Origin: Burkholderiales bacterium
Lineage (GTDB): Bacteria; Pseudomonadota; Gammaproteobacteria; Burkholderiales; Burkholderiaceae_C
Direction of reading: 5' to 3'
DNA: 64,000 bases
NCBI GenBank assembly: GCA_016703325.1
Contig: JADJCH010000063.1
Location: 248,001-312,000, forward strand
Under the pieces are notes generated by a model. That model was given only the letters and a program-made list of their open reading frames with translations. It was not told where the DNA came from and made no database searches. A program made the position numbers and the translations under genes. Position 1 is the first letter of the stretch, and each line of letters opens with the position of its first letter. Below are positions 33,858 to 42,947 of the stretch, one piece after another.

Positions 33858-36800
33858 GGATGCGGTGGTCGAGCGCATCGAGATCGAAGCGCTGCCCCTG
33901 GCCGAGGACAGTCCGCAGAGCTGGCGCGAGCCGCTGCAGACCCGCACCACCCGTTCCGATGCCGGCACCCTGGATCCCGCGCTGGCGGACACCGACCCGG
34001 ACACCTCCCAGGTCTCAGGCCTGGATCCCGCTGCGGATCTCACTGCGGAGGTCCCCGCGGATGTCATCGCCGGCAGTACCGGGGACGCCTCGACCCACGC
34101 TCCCCAGGACCCGGCTGCGCCTGGCGAACCCGCAGTTCAGTCCGATGCCGGAGCCGACATCGAGCCTGCGCCGGCCCTGGCCCCACCTGTGGCCCAGGTG
34201 CTGCGGCTGGAGGACTTCCGCCCGTCCACGTCCACCCCAACGCCGCCGGAGGAGACGGTGGACGAGGACGAGGACGAAGACGAAGACGAAGACGTCAAGG
34301 TCATCGGCCCGCTGCGGCTGCAGATCCCCCTGTTCAACATTTACCTGAACGAGGCGGACGAACTGTCCCGGCGGCTCAGCACCGAGCTGGCCGAATGGTC
34401 CCTGGAGCTGCACCGGCCGGTGGGAGACCGGGCGGTGATGCTGGCGCATTCGCTGGCCGGCAGCTCTTCGACGGTCGGGTTTGCGGACCTGTCGCAGCTG
34501 GCGCGCCTGCTGGAGCATGCGCTGGAGCAGGCCGATCGCCGCGGCCGGGGCGATGCGCCCACCGCGGAGCTGTTCACGCAGGTGGCCGATGAGATCCGTC
34601 GCCTGCTGCACCAGTTTGCCGCCGGCTTCCTGCGCAGCGCGACGGAGGATCTGCTGCAGCAGCTGCGGGCCTGGCTCGCATCCCAGTGCGCACCGGCCGA
34701 CCCGGCGAGCGCGGCAGCGGACGACACCGAATCGGACAGCAGCCTGGACACGGCAGCGCAGATCGACATCCCGGTCGACAGCGCAGCCGAGCCGGCACAG
34801 CAGGTGGATCTCACACTCGACCTGCAGCCGATCGGCGCGACGCCACCGCACAGCGGGCTGCAGTCCGTCTTCCCGCTGCCGACGCCCCTCGGGACATCCT
34901 CGGCCGAAGCCGTCGAACCCTCCGAATTCGAGGCCGATCTCGATCAGGAAGACCAGGTCGACGCCGAACTTTTCCCGATCTTTGCGGAAGAAGCGGACGA
35001 ACTGCTTCCCCTGCTCACCTCGCAGGTCACCGAATGGCTGGAGCGGCCCGGCGATCCGACCGCGGCCACCGCCTGCATGCGCACCTTGCACACCTTCAAG
35101 GGCAGTGCGCGCCTGGCGGGTGCGATGCGGCTGGGCGAACTGGCGCACCGTTTCGAGTCGGCCATCGACCAGGCCCTTTCGGGCGGAGCCAGTGCGGACT
35201 CCCGCCAGCAACTGGAGGCGCTGCAGCAGCGGGCCGATCACCTGGGGGCGGCCTTCGAGGCTCTGCGCAGCCGGCAGGGTGCCCCCACCGCCAGCACCCT
35301 CGGGGTGCTCGGGGGCCTGACGATGCCGGCGCACTGGCACACCCGGCCGGCGGCGCTGCCGCTGGCCGTGTCGCCGGTAGCCCCGCTGCCCCCGCTGTCG
35401 CTCAACGCCGTCCACGAAGCCACTGCGCCCGCCGCCCCGCCGCTGGAGGCTGCTGCACTTGCCGCAGCGCCCGGTGATGTCGCGCCCGCAGGCATCCCGG
35501 CGGCCGGAGCGGAGCCTTCTCCCCAAGACGGCGCCCCGGACTCCGCCCAGGACACCACCCACGACAGTGGCGGCATGGCGGTGCACCCGACCAACGCACC
35601 GATCGACTGGTCGCATTTCCTGGGCAGCCTGCCCGGCAGCAGCCCGGCGGCCACCGACCGTGCACCGGCGAGCAACCAGCCGGTGCGCGTGCGTGCTCCG
35701 CTGCTGGACCGGCTGGTCAACCTGGCGGGCGAAGTCAGCATCACCCGCACCCGCCTGGAGGCGGAGGTGGGACAGATCCGCTCCTCGCTGGCGGACCTGA
35801 CCGACAACCTGGAGCGCCTGAACCGTCAGCTGCACGACATCGCGCTGCAGGCTGAAACCCAGCTGGAGTCGCGCATGGAGGCCGCGCGCGCGGCGGCGCA
35901 GGCCTTCGACCCGCTGGAGCTGGACCGCTACACCCGGCTGCAGGAACTCACGCGCATGATGGCCGAGTCGGTCAACGACGTGGCCACCGTGCGCAGCACG
36001 CTGCAGCGCACCCTGCAGACCACCGAGGACGAACTGGCGGTGCAGGCGCGACTGACCCGCGAGCTGCAGAGCGACCTGCTGCGCACCCGCATGATCGAGT
36101 TCGAGAGCCTGTCCGAGCGGCTCTACCGCGTGGTGCGCCAGGCGGCCAAGGAAACCGGCAAGCAGGTGCGCTTCGACATCGTCGGCGGCTCGATCGAAGT
36201 CGACCGCGGCGTGCTGGATCGCATGACCGCGGCCTTCGAGCACCTGCTGCGCAATTGCGTCACCCACGGCATTGAGGTTCCGCCGCTGCGCCAGGAGGCG
36301 GGCAAGGATCCCACCGGCAGCATCGTCGTGACGGTGGAGCAGGAGGGCAACGAGGTGGCCGTCGAGATCCGCGACGACGGCGCCGGACTGGACCTGGCCC
36401 GCATCCACCGCCGGGCAGTGGAGATGGGCCTGCTGGCCGCCGATGCCCGCCCCACCGATCAGGAGCTGGCCAACCTGATCATGGCGCCGGGCCTGTCCAC
36501 CGTCGCGGTGGTCACCGAGCTGGCCGGCCGGGGTGTGGGCATGGACGTGGTGCGTTCGGACGTGCAGGCCATGGGCGGGCGGGTCGAGACCCGCAGCAAA
36601 CCCGGCCGCGGCACCCGCTTCAAGCTGGTGCTGCCGCTGACCACCGTGGTGACCCAGGTGGTGATCCTGCGCGCCGGCAGCCACTCGATCGCGGTGCCGT
36701 CGAACCTGGTGGAGCTGGTGCAGCGGGTCACCCCCGCCACCATCGACGAGGCCTACGGGAGCGGGCAGTACGGCTACGGTGGCCTGGGGCTGCCCTTCTT

Positions 36801-37518
36801 CTGGCTCGGTGCCCTGCTGGGTGGCAGCGGCCGCGGCAGCGAAGGCGGGCGCACCCTGCCGGTGGTGATCGTGCGCTCGGCCCAGCAGCGCGTGGCGCTG
36901 CATGTCGATGAGGTGCTGGGCAGCCATGAAGTGGTGGTCAAGAACCTCGGACCGCAGCTGTCCAGGCTGCCCGGGCTGGCGGGCATGACGTTGCTGGCCT
37001 CCGGTGCGGTGGCGCTGATCTACAACCCGGTGGCGCTGGCCACGGTCTATGGATCACAGGCCCTGGCGTTGATGAGGGGTGCCCTGCAGGGCCCGGCGGA
37101 ATCGTCCGACGATCTCCGGCTCCGTGCGCAGCCGCCTGCCGCCCCGCTGGTGCTGGTGGTGGACGACTCTCTCACTGTGCGCCGCGTCACCAAGCGGCTG
37201 CTGGAGCGCGAAGGCTACCGCGTGGCCCTGGCCAAGGACGGCCTCGACGCGCTGGACGTGCTGACCGGCGAACGGCCGGTGGCGGTCCTTTCGGACATCG
37301 AGATGCCCCGCATGGACGGCTTCGACCTGCTGCGCAACATCCGCAACGACGCCGCGCTGGCGGGAATGCCGGTGGTGATGATCACCTCTCGCATCGCTCA
37401 GAAACACCGGGACATCGCCATGGAACTCGGCGCCACACACTACCTCGGCAAGCCTTACAGTGAAGAGGAACTGCTGGGACTGTTGAAGCACTACGTGGCC
37501 CTGAACTCCGTGGCCTGA
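33661..37518 (+). CDS. pilL: Hybrid chemotaxis kinase PilL/ChpA, C-terminal part (frameshifted gene)
   Basis: Continuation of PilL in the second frame; the first possible independent start is GTG at 33865. In order it holds an acidic Pro/Ala-rich linker with a run of alternating Asp/Glu (near 34260), a second HPt (LAHSLAGSSSTVG, His at 34447), a third HPt (LHTFKGSARLAG, about 35085), and a CheA dimerisation helix pair (LLDRLVNLAGEVSITRTRL, 35700). Next are an ATPase domain (HLLRNCVTHGIE, 36240; IRDDGAGLDL, 36370; GRGVGMDVV, 36528), a CheW domain (to 37030) and a receiver domain (VVDDSLTVRR, 37160; SDIEMPRMDG, 37293). This is the full ChpA/PilL plan of type IV pilus control. Confidence 0.9.
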   Translation, partial: SALLDIDLGLDAPATGDLPADDVEPEAIATATATSSTPVDLDLDSLAAPDAPTPSPAAELPPQWHEDAVVERIEIEALPLAEDSPQSWREPLQTRTTRSDAGTLDPALADTDPDTSQVSGLDPAADLTAEVPADVIAGSTGDASTHAPQDPAAPGEPAVQSDAGADIEPAPALAPPVAQVLRLEDFRPSTSTPTPPEETVDEDEDEDEDEDVKVIGPLRLQIPLFNIYLNEADELSRRLSTELAEWSLELHRPVGDRAVMLAHSLAGSSSTVGFADLSQLARLLEHALEQADRRGRGDAPTAELFTQVADEIRRLLHQFAAGFLRSATEDLLQQLRAWLASQCAPADPASAAADDTESDSSLDTAAQIDIPVDSAAEPAQQVDLTLDLQPIGATPPHSGLQSVFPLPTPLGTSSAEAVEPSEFEADLDQEDQVDAELFPIFAEEADELLPLLTSQVTEWLERPGDPTAATACMRTLHTFKGSARLAGAMRLGELAHRFESAIDQALSGGASADSRQQLEALQQRADHLGAAFEALRSRQGAPTASTLGVLGGLTMPAHWHTRPAALPLAVSPVAPLPPLSLNAVHEATAPAAPPLEAAALAAAPGDVAPAGIPAAGAEPSPQDGAPDSAQDTTHDSGGMAVHPTNAPIDWSHFLGSLPGSSPAATDRAPASNQPVRVRAPLLDRLVNLAGEVSITRTRLEAEVGQIRSSLADLTDNLERLNRQLHDIALQAETQLESRMEAARAAAQAFDPLELDRYTRLQELTRMMAESVNDVATVRSTLQRTLQTTEDELAVQARLTRELQSDLLRTRMIEFESLSERLYRVVRQAAKETGKQVRFDIVGGSIEVDRGVLDRMTAAFEHLLRNCVTHGIEVPPLRQEAGKDPTGSIVVTVEQEGNEVAVEIRDDGAGLDLARIHRRAVEMGLLAADARPTDQELANLIMAPGLSTVAVVTELAGRGVGMDVVRSDVQAMGGRVETRSKPGRGTRFKLVLPLTTVVTQVVILRAGSHSIAVPSNLVELVQRVTPATIDEAYGSGQYGYGGLGLPFFWLGALLGGSGRGSEGGRTLPVVIVRSAQQRVALHVDEVLGSHEVVVKNLGPQLSRLPGLAGMTLLASGAVALIYNPVALATVYGSQALALMRGALQGPAESSDDLRLRAQPPAAPLVLVVDDSLTVRRVTKRLLEREGYRVALAKDGLDALDVLTGERPVAVLSDIEMPRMDGFDLLRNIRNDAALAGMPVVMITSRIAQKHRDIAMELGATHYLGKPYSEEELLGLLKHYVALNSVA

Positions 37519-37575
37519 CCCCCACATGCCCGATCCCGGCCCCCCATCCTGCGGCCCGCACCCCTGACCTGTCCA

Positions 37576-38616
37576 ATGACCGAACCGCTCGAGCATGTTG
37601 CCGAGATGACCCGATCGCGAGATCGGGCCATGGTGGACGCATCGCTGCTCAGCGCCTTCATGGACCTGCTGCCACTGCGGCAGGTCATTCTCTGGCGCTT
37701 GCTGGGTGAGCCCGGTTCGCGTCAGGTCTGGCTGCAAAGCGGCAGCCACCAGCGCGGTGAATTGATGCCCTGGGTGGAAAGCCTGGGAGAACCCGGACTG
37801 GAGCCCCGCCCCTACGAGGCCCTGCCACTGCACTGCGAGTGCCACGAGCAGGTGAAGGTCATCCAGATGGCCATGGAGCGGACCCATGGCGCCCTCCTGC
37901 CCATGGCCAGTGAACGCGAGGTCGAGGGCGTGGTTGAACTGGTGTTGGACCAGCCGCTGGACCTGTCGCTGCAGCGCATGGCACAGAGCGTGCTAAAGAT
38001 TCACCGCAACTTCCTGGGCCTGCTCGACTACAGCGAACGTGACACGCTCACCGGGCTGTTGAACCGCAAGAGTTTCGACGAGACCTTCCTGCGAGCCACC
38101 GCGATGGAAGCTGCAAGGATGTTCGCCAGCGACGGACCCGACGAGCGTCGCAGCCGACAACTGGATCGCCGCCACTGGCTGGGCGTGATCGACATCGACC
38201 ACTTCAAGCGCGTCAACGACACGCATGGCCACCTCATTGGCGATGAGGTGCTGCTGCTGGTGGCCCGCATCATGCGCAGCACCTTCCGCTACGACGACCG
38301 GCTGTACCGGTTTGGCGGCGAGGAGTTTGTCGTGCTGCTGTCCGCACCGGACGATGCCAGCGCGGGGGCGGCGTTCGAGCGGTTGCGCACCCAGGTGGAG
38401 AGTTTCACTTTTCCTCGCGTGGGGCACATCAGTGCCAGCATCGGCTACAGCGATGTGCGACCGGGCGACACCCCCCAGGCCGCCTTCGAGCGGGCCGACC
38501 GGGCCGTCTACCACGCCAAGGAACATGGCCGCAATCAGGTGCAGTCGCAGGCCCGCCTGGTCGAGCAGGGGCTGCTCGACGAGTCCGGCATCGTCGGCGA
38601 CATCGAGCTGTTCTGA
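37576..38616 (+). CDS. Diguanylate cyclase (GGDEF domain)
   Basis: A 346-residue soluble protein. Residues 1-150 are an undefined sensory region without membrane helices; residues about 155-325 form a GGDEF domain. The active site is GGEEF (247-251), the inhibitory I-site RxxD is intact as RYDD (238-241) with the usual five-residue spacing, and TLTGLLNRKSFDE and DIDHFKRVNDTHGH carry the metal and substrate residues. It should make cyclic di-GMP and be product-inhibited. The start is 57 bases after pilL, so it may be part of the pil transcript and link surface sensing to c-di-GMP; that link is inference. Confidence 0.92.
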   Translation: MTEPLEHVAEMTRSRDRAMVDASLLSAFMDLLPLRQVILWRLLGEPGSRQVWLQSGSHQRGELMPWVESLGEPGLEPRPYEALPLHCECHEQVKVIQMAMERTHGALLPMASEREVEGVVELVLDQPLDLSLQRMAQSVLKIHRNFLGLLDYSERDTLTGLLNRKSFDETFLRATAMEAARMFASDGPDERRSRQLDRRHWLGVIDIDHFKRVNDTHGHLIGDEVLLLVARIMRSTFRYDDRLYRFGGEEFVVLLSAPDDASAGAAFERLRTQVESFTFPRVGHISASIGYSDVRPGDTPQAAFERADRAVYHAKEHGRNQVQSQARLVEQGLLDESGIVGDIELF

Positions 38617-38666
38617 CAGGCCGCCCGGGCGCGCAGTTGCGGCCCCCTGCCTGCCCCTGCCCCCTC

Positions 38667-40232
38667 TCAGCCTGACTTCACCACCGCATAACGCTGCAGC
38701 GTGCGCTCGCGCGCCACCGCATGGTCCACGATGGGCAGCGGGTAGGTGGCCCCCAGCGTGACCCCGGCGCTGGCCAGGGCGATCTCCGGCGCCTGCCAGG
38801 GCGCGTGCAGGCTGGCGTTGTCCAGCCCGGCCAGCTCCGGCACATAACGGCGGATGAAGCGTCCATCCGGGTCGAACTTGCGGCTCTGGCTCACCGGATT
38901 GAAGATGCGGAACCAGGGCTGCGCGTCGCAGCCGGTGGACGCCGCCCACTGCCAGCCGCCATTGTTGGCGGCCAGGTCAAAGTCGTTGAGCTGCTCGGCG
39001 AACCAGGCTTCCCCGCGGCGCCAGTCCAGCCCCAGGTCCTTGGTCAGGAAGCTCGCCACGATCATGCGCAGGCGGTTGTGCATGTAGCCGGTCTGGCGGA
39101 GCTGGCGCATGCCCGCATCCACGATCGGGTAGCCGGTGCGACCCTCGCACCAGGCGGCGAAATGGGCGTCGGCCTTGGCACCATGCTCCCAGTGGATGCG
39201 TTCGTACTCCGGCCGGAAGGCGTGGGTGACCACGCGCGGGTGGTGGTGCAGCAGCTGCTGGTAGAACTCGCGCCAGATCAGCTCGGACAACCAGACCTGC
39301 GCCCCGCGCGAGCCCGCCTCGCTGCGCCGATGCGCCTGCCGCACCAGCTCCCGCACCGACACCGTGCCGAAGCGCAGGTGCACGCTGAGGTAGCTGGGGC
39401 CTTTGACGGCAGGAAAGTCCCGCGCATCGGCATAGGCGTCGATGCGGTCGAGGAAATCGCTCAACAGCGCCGTCCCGCCGGACTCACCCGGGTGCAGCCG
39501 GGTGGTGATCGGCGTGGGCAGGAAGTCCAGGTCGGACAGGCTGGGAAGACCCCGCTCCAGCGCGGCCGGCACCGGCGCCAGGTGCTGCGCCAGCCGATCG
39601 GCCACCGCCAGCGGCAGCAGGGGATCCCGGCCCGCCTGCTGCGCCGCCCCCAGCCGCTTCAGCCAGGCATTGCGGTAGGGTGTGAACACCGAGTACGGCG
39701 TCGCATTGGCGGTGAGCACCTCGCCCGCCTCAAAGATCACCTGGTCCTTGTGGCTGTGCAGGGCCACCCCGGCATGGGCCAGCTCGCCGCGCACCTGGGC
39801 ATCGCGGGCCACCGCGGCGGGCTCGTAGTCCCGCGCCACATGCACTGCCTGTACACCCAGCTGGCGGGCCAGCGCGGGGATTTCTGCAACCGGATCGCCG
39901 TGGCGAACAAGCAGCGCACTGCCCAGTTGACGCAGGCGACCGTCCAGCTCCACCAGGCTGGTGTGGATGAACTCCACGCGCCGATCCTGCCGCGGCAGCG
40001 GATCCAGGATGCTGCTGTCGAAGACGAAGGCGCACCACACCTGGCGGGCGCTGCCCAGGGCGGCATGCAGCGCCGCGTGATCTTCCAGCCGCAGGTCGCG
40101 GCGCAGCCACACCAGGGCCCGGTCCACCGCCGGCAGCTCGAAGCGGGACGGCCGGGCGGGCGGATGGCTCCAGGGATGGCGGGCGGGATGCGTCTCGGGA
40201 TGCGTCTCGGGATGAGGGAGGGACGGTGGCAT
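38667..40232 (-). CDS. phr: Deoxyribodipyrimidine photolyase
   Basis: A 521-residue DNA repair enzyme that splits cyclobutane pyrimidine dimers with light. The N-terminal antenna domain begins VWLRRDLRLEDHAAL at about residue 40. The FAD-binding half includes GPSYLSVHLRFGTVSVREL, WLSELIWREFYQQLL, GRTGYPIVDAGMRQL, and NNGGWQWAASTGCDAQPWFRIFNP with the electron-transfer tryptophans. The first 35 residues are an odd Pro/His-rich extension (HPETHPETHP), generated partly by a 12-base tandem repeat; they are not part of the family and the real start may be later. It converges with the diguanylate cyclase gene. Confidence 0.93.
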   Translation of the reverse strand: MPPSLPHPETHPETHPARHPWSHPPARPSRFELPAVDRALVWLRRDLRLEDHAALHAALGSARQVWCAFVFDSSILDPLPRQDRRVEFIHTSLVELDGRLRQLGSALLVRHGDPVAEIPALARQLGVQAVHVARDYEPAAVARDAQVRGELAHAGVALHSHKDQVIFEAGEVLTANATPYSVFTPYRNAWLKRLGAAQQAGRDPLLPLAVADRLAQHLAPVPAALERGLPSLSDLDFLPTPITTRLHPGESGGTALLSDFLDRIDAYADARDFPAVKGPSYLSVHLRFGTVSVRELVRQAHRRSEAGSRGAQVWLSELIWREFYQQLLHHHPRVVTHAFRPEYERIHWEHGAKADAHFAAWCEGRTGYPIVDAGMRQLRQTGYMHNRLRMIVASFLTKDLGLDWRRGEAWFAEQLNDFDLAANNGGWQWAASTGCDAQPWFRIFNPVSQSRKFDPDGRFIRRYVPELAGLDNASLHAPWQAPEIALASAGVTLGATYPLPIVDHAVARERTLQRYAVVKSG

Positions 40233-40327
40233 GGGGGCGGACACGGGGGCAGACCGGAGTCGAACAAGGGGTGCGCAGCGGCAGGGGCAAGGCGGCCGAT
40301 CGGCAGGGCTGCAGTGTGCGCGATGGC

Positions 40328-40341
40328 TACAATCCTTGGCA
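40328..40341 (+). promoter_or_regulatory. -10-like TACAAT immediately before yqgE
   Basis: TACAAT ends seven bases before the ATG at 40341. If this is the -10 box, transcription would begin at or next to the A of the start codon, giving a leaderless message. No convincing -35 hexamer is seen 16-18 bases upstream, and no Shine-Dalgarno precedes this ATG. Confidence 0.35.
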
Positions 40342-40922
40342 TGTCTGCGGGAGCCCCGATCAACCTCACGAACCAGTTTCTCATCGCCATGCCGGGCATG
40401 GCCGACGAGATGTTTGCCGGATCGGTGGTGTACCTGTGTGAACACAACGAGCGCGGCGCGCTCGGCCTGGTGATCAACAAGCCGATCGACATCACGCTGA
40501 AGAACCTCTTCGAGCGGGTGGACCTGTCGCTGGACCGGCCGGAGCTGGCCGATGCGCCGGTGTACTTCGGCGGCCCGGTGCAGACCGAACGCGGCTTCGT
40601 GCTGCACGACCACCTGGCCAGCGACGCCAGCGGCTACAGCTCCACCCTGTCGGTGCCCGACGGGCTGGACATGACCACCAGCCGGGATGTGCTGGAGGCC
40701 CTGTCGCAGGGCAGCGGCCCGCGCCGCGTGCTGATCACCCTGGGTTACTCCGGCTGGGGTGCTGGGCAGCTGGAAGACGAACTCTCGCGCAATGGCTGGC
40801 TGAACGTGCAGGCCGATCCGGGCGTCATCTTCGACACGCCGGTGGAGCTGCGCTACAACCGGGCGATGTCGCTGCTGGGCATCGACCCGTCGATGCTTTC
40901 GCAGGAGGCGGGGCACGCGTGA
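40341..40922 (+). CDS. YqgE/AlgH family protein
   Basis: A 193-residue UPF0301 protein: LTNQFLIAMPGMADEMFAGS, VVYLCEHNERGALGLVINKP, VYFGGPVQTERGFVLH, and LGYSGWGAGQLEDELSRNGWL. The molecular function is unknown; the Pseudomonas homologue AlgH was linked to alginate regulation. An in-frame ATG at 40323 also exists but gives six extra residues without family similarity. It is the first gene of yqgE-ruvX-pyrR-pyrB-pyrC', an order found across beta- and gammaproteobacteria. Confidence 0.93.
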   Translation: MSAGAPINLTNQFLIAMPGMADEMFAGSVVYLCEHNERGALGLVINKPIDITLKNLFERVDLSLDRPELADAPVYFGGPVQTERGFVLHDHLASDASGYSSTLSVPDGLDMTTSRDVLEALSQGSGPRRVLITLGYSGWGAGQLEDELSRNGWLNVQADPGVIFDTPVELRYNRAMSLLGIDPSMLSQEAGHA

Positions 40923-40956
40923 AGGCCCCTGCCCGCAAGGACAGGAGAGCCCGTCC

Positions 40957-41409
40957 GTGACCGCAGCGGCCCGAGCGCCCCAGTCGTTGATGGCCTTCGA
41001 TTTCGGGCTGCGCCGCACCGGCGTGGCCACCGGCCAGCGCCTGCTCGGCCTGGCCCGGCCGCTGACCACCGTGACTGCAGAAGGCGACGCCCGCTTCGAG
41101 CGCATCGCCGCGCTGGTGCGCGAGTGGCAGCCCGACGCCCTGGTGGTGGGTGTGCCGCGCCACCCGGACGGTGCCGAACATGAGAACACCCAGCGCGCCC
41201 GGCGCTTCGCCCGCCAGCTGCACGGCCGCCTGCGCCTGCCGGTGTACGAGGTCGACGAGCGCTACAGCACGGTCGAAGTCCGGGCCAGTGGCCTGGTGCG
41301 TGATGTGGACGCCGCCGCCGCCGCGCTGATCCTGGAACAGTATTTCCGCGAGGCCGAGGCCGCCGAGCGCGCCCCGACCCCGCCCCACACCCTGGAAGGA
41401 GCCCCATGA
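40957..41409 (+). CDS. ruvX: Putative pre-16S rRNA nuclease / Holliday junction resolvase-like YqgF
   Basis: A 150-residue RNase-H-fold protein. It shows LMAFDFGLRRTGVATGQ, the first strand with catalytic Asp, then LVVGVPRHPDGAEHENTQRARRF with the second acidic region, and VYEVDERYSTVEV with the last acidic residues. YqgF matures the 5' end of 16S rRNA in E. coli and was earlier proposed to be a resolvase. The start is GTG at 40957. It overlaps pyrR by four bases (ATGA). Confidence 0.92.
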   Translation: MTAAARAPQSLMAFDFGLRRTGVATGQRLLGLARPLTTVTAEGDARFERIAALVREWQPDALVVGVPRHPDGAEHENTQRARRFARQLHGRLRLPVYEVDERYSTVEVRASGLVRDVDAAAAALILEQYFREAEAAERAPTPPHTLEGAP

Positions 41410-41909
41410 GTGCCCTGCAACTGGATGCCGAAGCGCTCTACGGCGAACTGCTGGCCGGCGTGCGCCGGCTGCTGCAACCCGACTGCGCCCTGGTGGGCGT
41501 GTGGTCCGGTGGCGCCTGGCTGGCCGAGCGGCTGCAACGCGACCTCGGCCTGAGCGGCAAACACGGCGTGATCTCCAGCGCCCTGCACCGCGACGACTTC
41601 GGCTCGCGCGGCCTGGCCTCCGGCCACGACGCCACCTCGCTGCCCTTTGCGGTGGACGGCCGGCCGATCCTGCTGATCGACGACGTGCTGTTCACCGGCC
41701 GCACCATCCGCGCGGTGATCAACGAACTCTACGACTTCGGCCGCCCGGCCAGCGTGCGACTGGCGGTGCTGGTGGACCGCGGCGGGCGCGAGCTTCCGAT
41801 CGAGGCGGCCTTCGCGGCCTCGCGCATCGCACTGCCGGCTTCGCAGCGGCTGTCGTTGACCCGTGACGACGCAGGTGCCTTCACCTTCGCGGTCGAGGAG
41901 GCCGGCTGA
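41406..41909 (+). CDS. pyrR: PyrR: pyrimidine operon regulator / uracil phosphoribosyltransferase
   Basis: A 167-residue type I phosphoribosyltransferase. The PRPP loop is LIDDVLFTGRTIRAVINEL; RDDFGSRG and a late RELPIEAAFAA segment match PyrR. In firmicutes it binds pyr mRNA; in proteobacteria it is encoded next to pyrB and may act only as uracil phosphoribosyltransferase or as a local regulator. It touches ruvX by ATGA and pyrB by one base, so the three are translationally coupled. Confidence 0.93.
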   Translation: MSALQLDAEALYGELLAGVRRLLQPDCALVGVWSGGAWLAERLQRDLGLSGKHGVISSALHRDDFGSRGLASGHDATSLPFAVDGRPILLIDDVLFTGRTIRAVINELYDFGRPASVRLAVLVDRGGRELPIEAAFAASRIALPASQRLSLTRDDAGAFTFAVEEAG

Positions 41910-42871
41910 TGCTGTCCAGGCGCAACCCCCAGCTCAACCGCAATGGCGAGCTGATCCACCTGCTGTCCATCGAAGGCCTGCCGCGCGACATCGTCACGCT
42001 CATCCTCGACACCGCCGGCACCTTCCTCTCGGTCAATGACCGCGAGGTCAAGAAGGTGCCGCTGCTGCGCGGCAAGAGCGTGTTCAACCTGTTCTTCGAG
42101 AACAGCACCCGCACGCGCACCACCTTCGAGATCGCCGCCAAGCGGCTCTCGGCCGACGTGATCAACCTGGACATCGCCAAGTCCAGCGCCAGCAAGGGCG
42201 AGAGCCTGCTCGACACCATCGCCAACCTGTCGGCCATGCACGCCGACATGTTCGTGGTGCGGCACAGCGAGTCCGGCGCGCCCTACCTGATTGCCCGGCA
42301 CTGCGCCCCGCATGTGCACGTGGTCAACGCCGGCGACGGCCGCCATGCGCACCCCACGCAGGGCCTGCTGGACATGTACACGATCCGGCACTTCAAGAAG
42401 GACTTCACCCAGCTGAGCGTGGCCATCGTCGGCGACATCGTGCACTCGCGCGTGGCGCGCAGCGACATCCATGCGCTGACCACGCTGGGCGTGCCCGACA
42501 TCCGCGCGGTCGGTCCCAAGACCCTGGTGCCGGGCGACCTGCGCGAGCTGGGCGTGCGGGTCTGCCACGACATGGCCGAGGGCATCCGCGGCGCCGACGT
42601 GATCATCATGCTGCGCCTGCAGAACGAGCGCATGAGCGGCGCAATGCTGCCCAGCGCGGGCGAGTTCTTCAAGACCTTCGGCCTCACCCAGGCCAAGCTG
42701 GCGCTGGCCAAGCCGGACGCCATCGTGATGCACCCGGGGCCGATCAACCGCGGCGTCGAGATCGACTCCAGCGTCGCCGACGGCAGCCACAGCGTGATCC
42801 TGCCGCAGGTCACCTTCGGCATCGCGGTGCGCATGGCGGTGATGTCGATCATCGCGGGGAACGAAGCATGA
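41909..42871 (+). CDS. pyrB: Aspartate carbamoyltransferase catalytic subunit
   Basis: A 320-residue enzyme forming carbamoyl aspartate, the committed step of pyrimidine synthesis. Carbamoyl-phosphate motifs are NLFFENSTRTRTTFEIAAKRL and SSASKGESLLDTI; aspartate-side motifs include VNAGDGRHAHPTQGLLDMY and VMHPGPINRGVEI. No pyrI regulatory gene follows; instead the next gene is an inactive-looking dihydroorotase, the arrangement of class A ATCases such as that of Pseudomonas, where the pseudo-dihydroorotase is a structural partner. Confidence 0.97.
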   Translation: MLSRRNPQLNRNGELIHLLSIEGLPRDIVTLILDTAGTFLSVNDREVKKVPLLRGKSVFNLFFENSTRTRTTFEIAAKRLSADVINLDIAKSSASKGESLLDTIANLSAMHADMFVVRHSESGAPYLIARHCAPHVHVVNAGDGRHAHPTQGLLDMYTIRHFKKDFTQLSVAIVGDIVHSRVARSDIHALTTLGVPDIRAVGPKTLVPGDLRELGVRVCHDMAEGIRGADVIIMLRLQNERMSGAMLPSAGEFFKTFGLTQAKLALAKPDAIVMHPGPINRGVEIDSSVADGSHSVILPQVTFGIAVRMAVMSIIAGNEA

Positions 42872-42887
42872 ACCCCCAAGCTCACAT

Positions 42888-42935
42888 TCGTTCACTGCCC
42901 CCCGAGGGGGCGTCCGGCCCCCTTGAGGCGGCTCG
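42888..42935. repeat. GC-rich intergenic palindromic repeat element
   Basis: Between pyrB and pyrC' lies CACTGCCCCCCGAGGGGGCG followed by a second arm CCCCCTTGAGGCGGCTCG. The core CCCCCCGAGGGGG is palindromic. From memory, near-identical short C/G palindromes are scattered between genes in related Burkholderiales (REP-like), but I could not check copy number. It sits between two genes of one operon and may form a stable RNA hairpin that affects pyrC' expression. Confidence 0.5.
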
Positions 42936-42947
42936 ACGGAGGCCGGC

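Noticed and set aside
34015..36927. A minus-strand open frame of about 970 codons opposite pilL
   Set aside because: Composition is that of a mirrored coding frame (His/Gln/Gly-rich) with no motif; pilL on the other strand has complete domain evidence.
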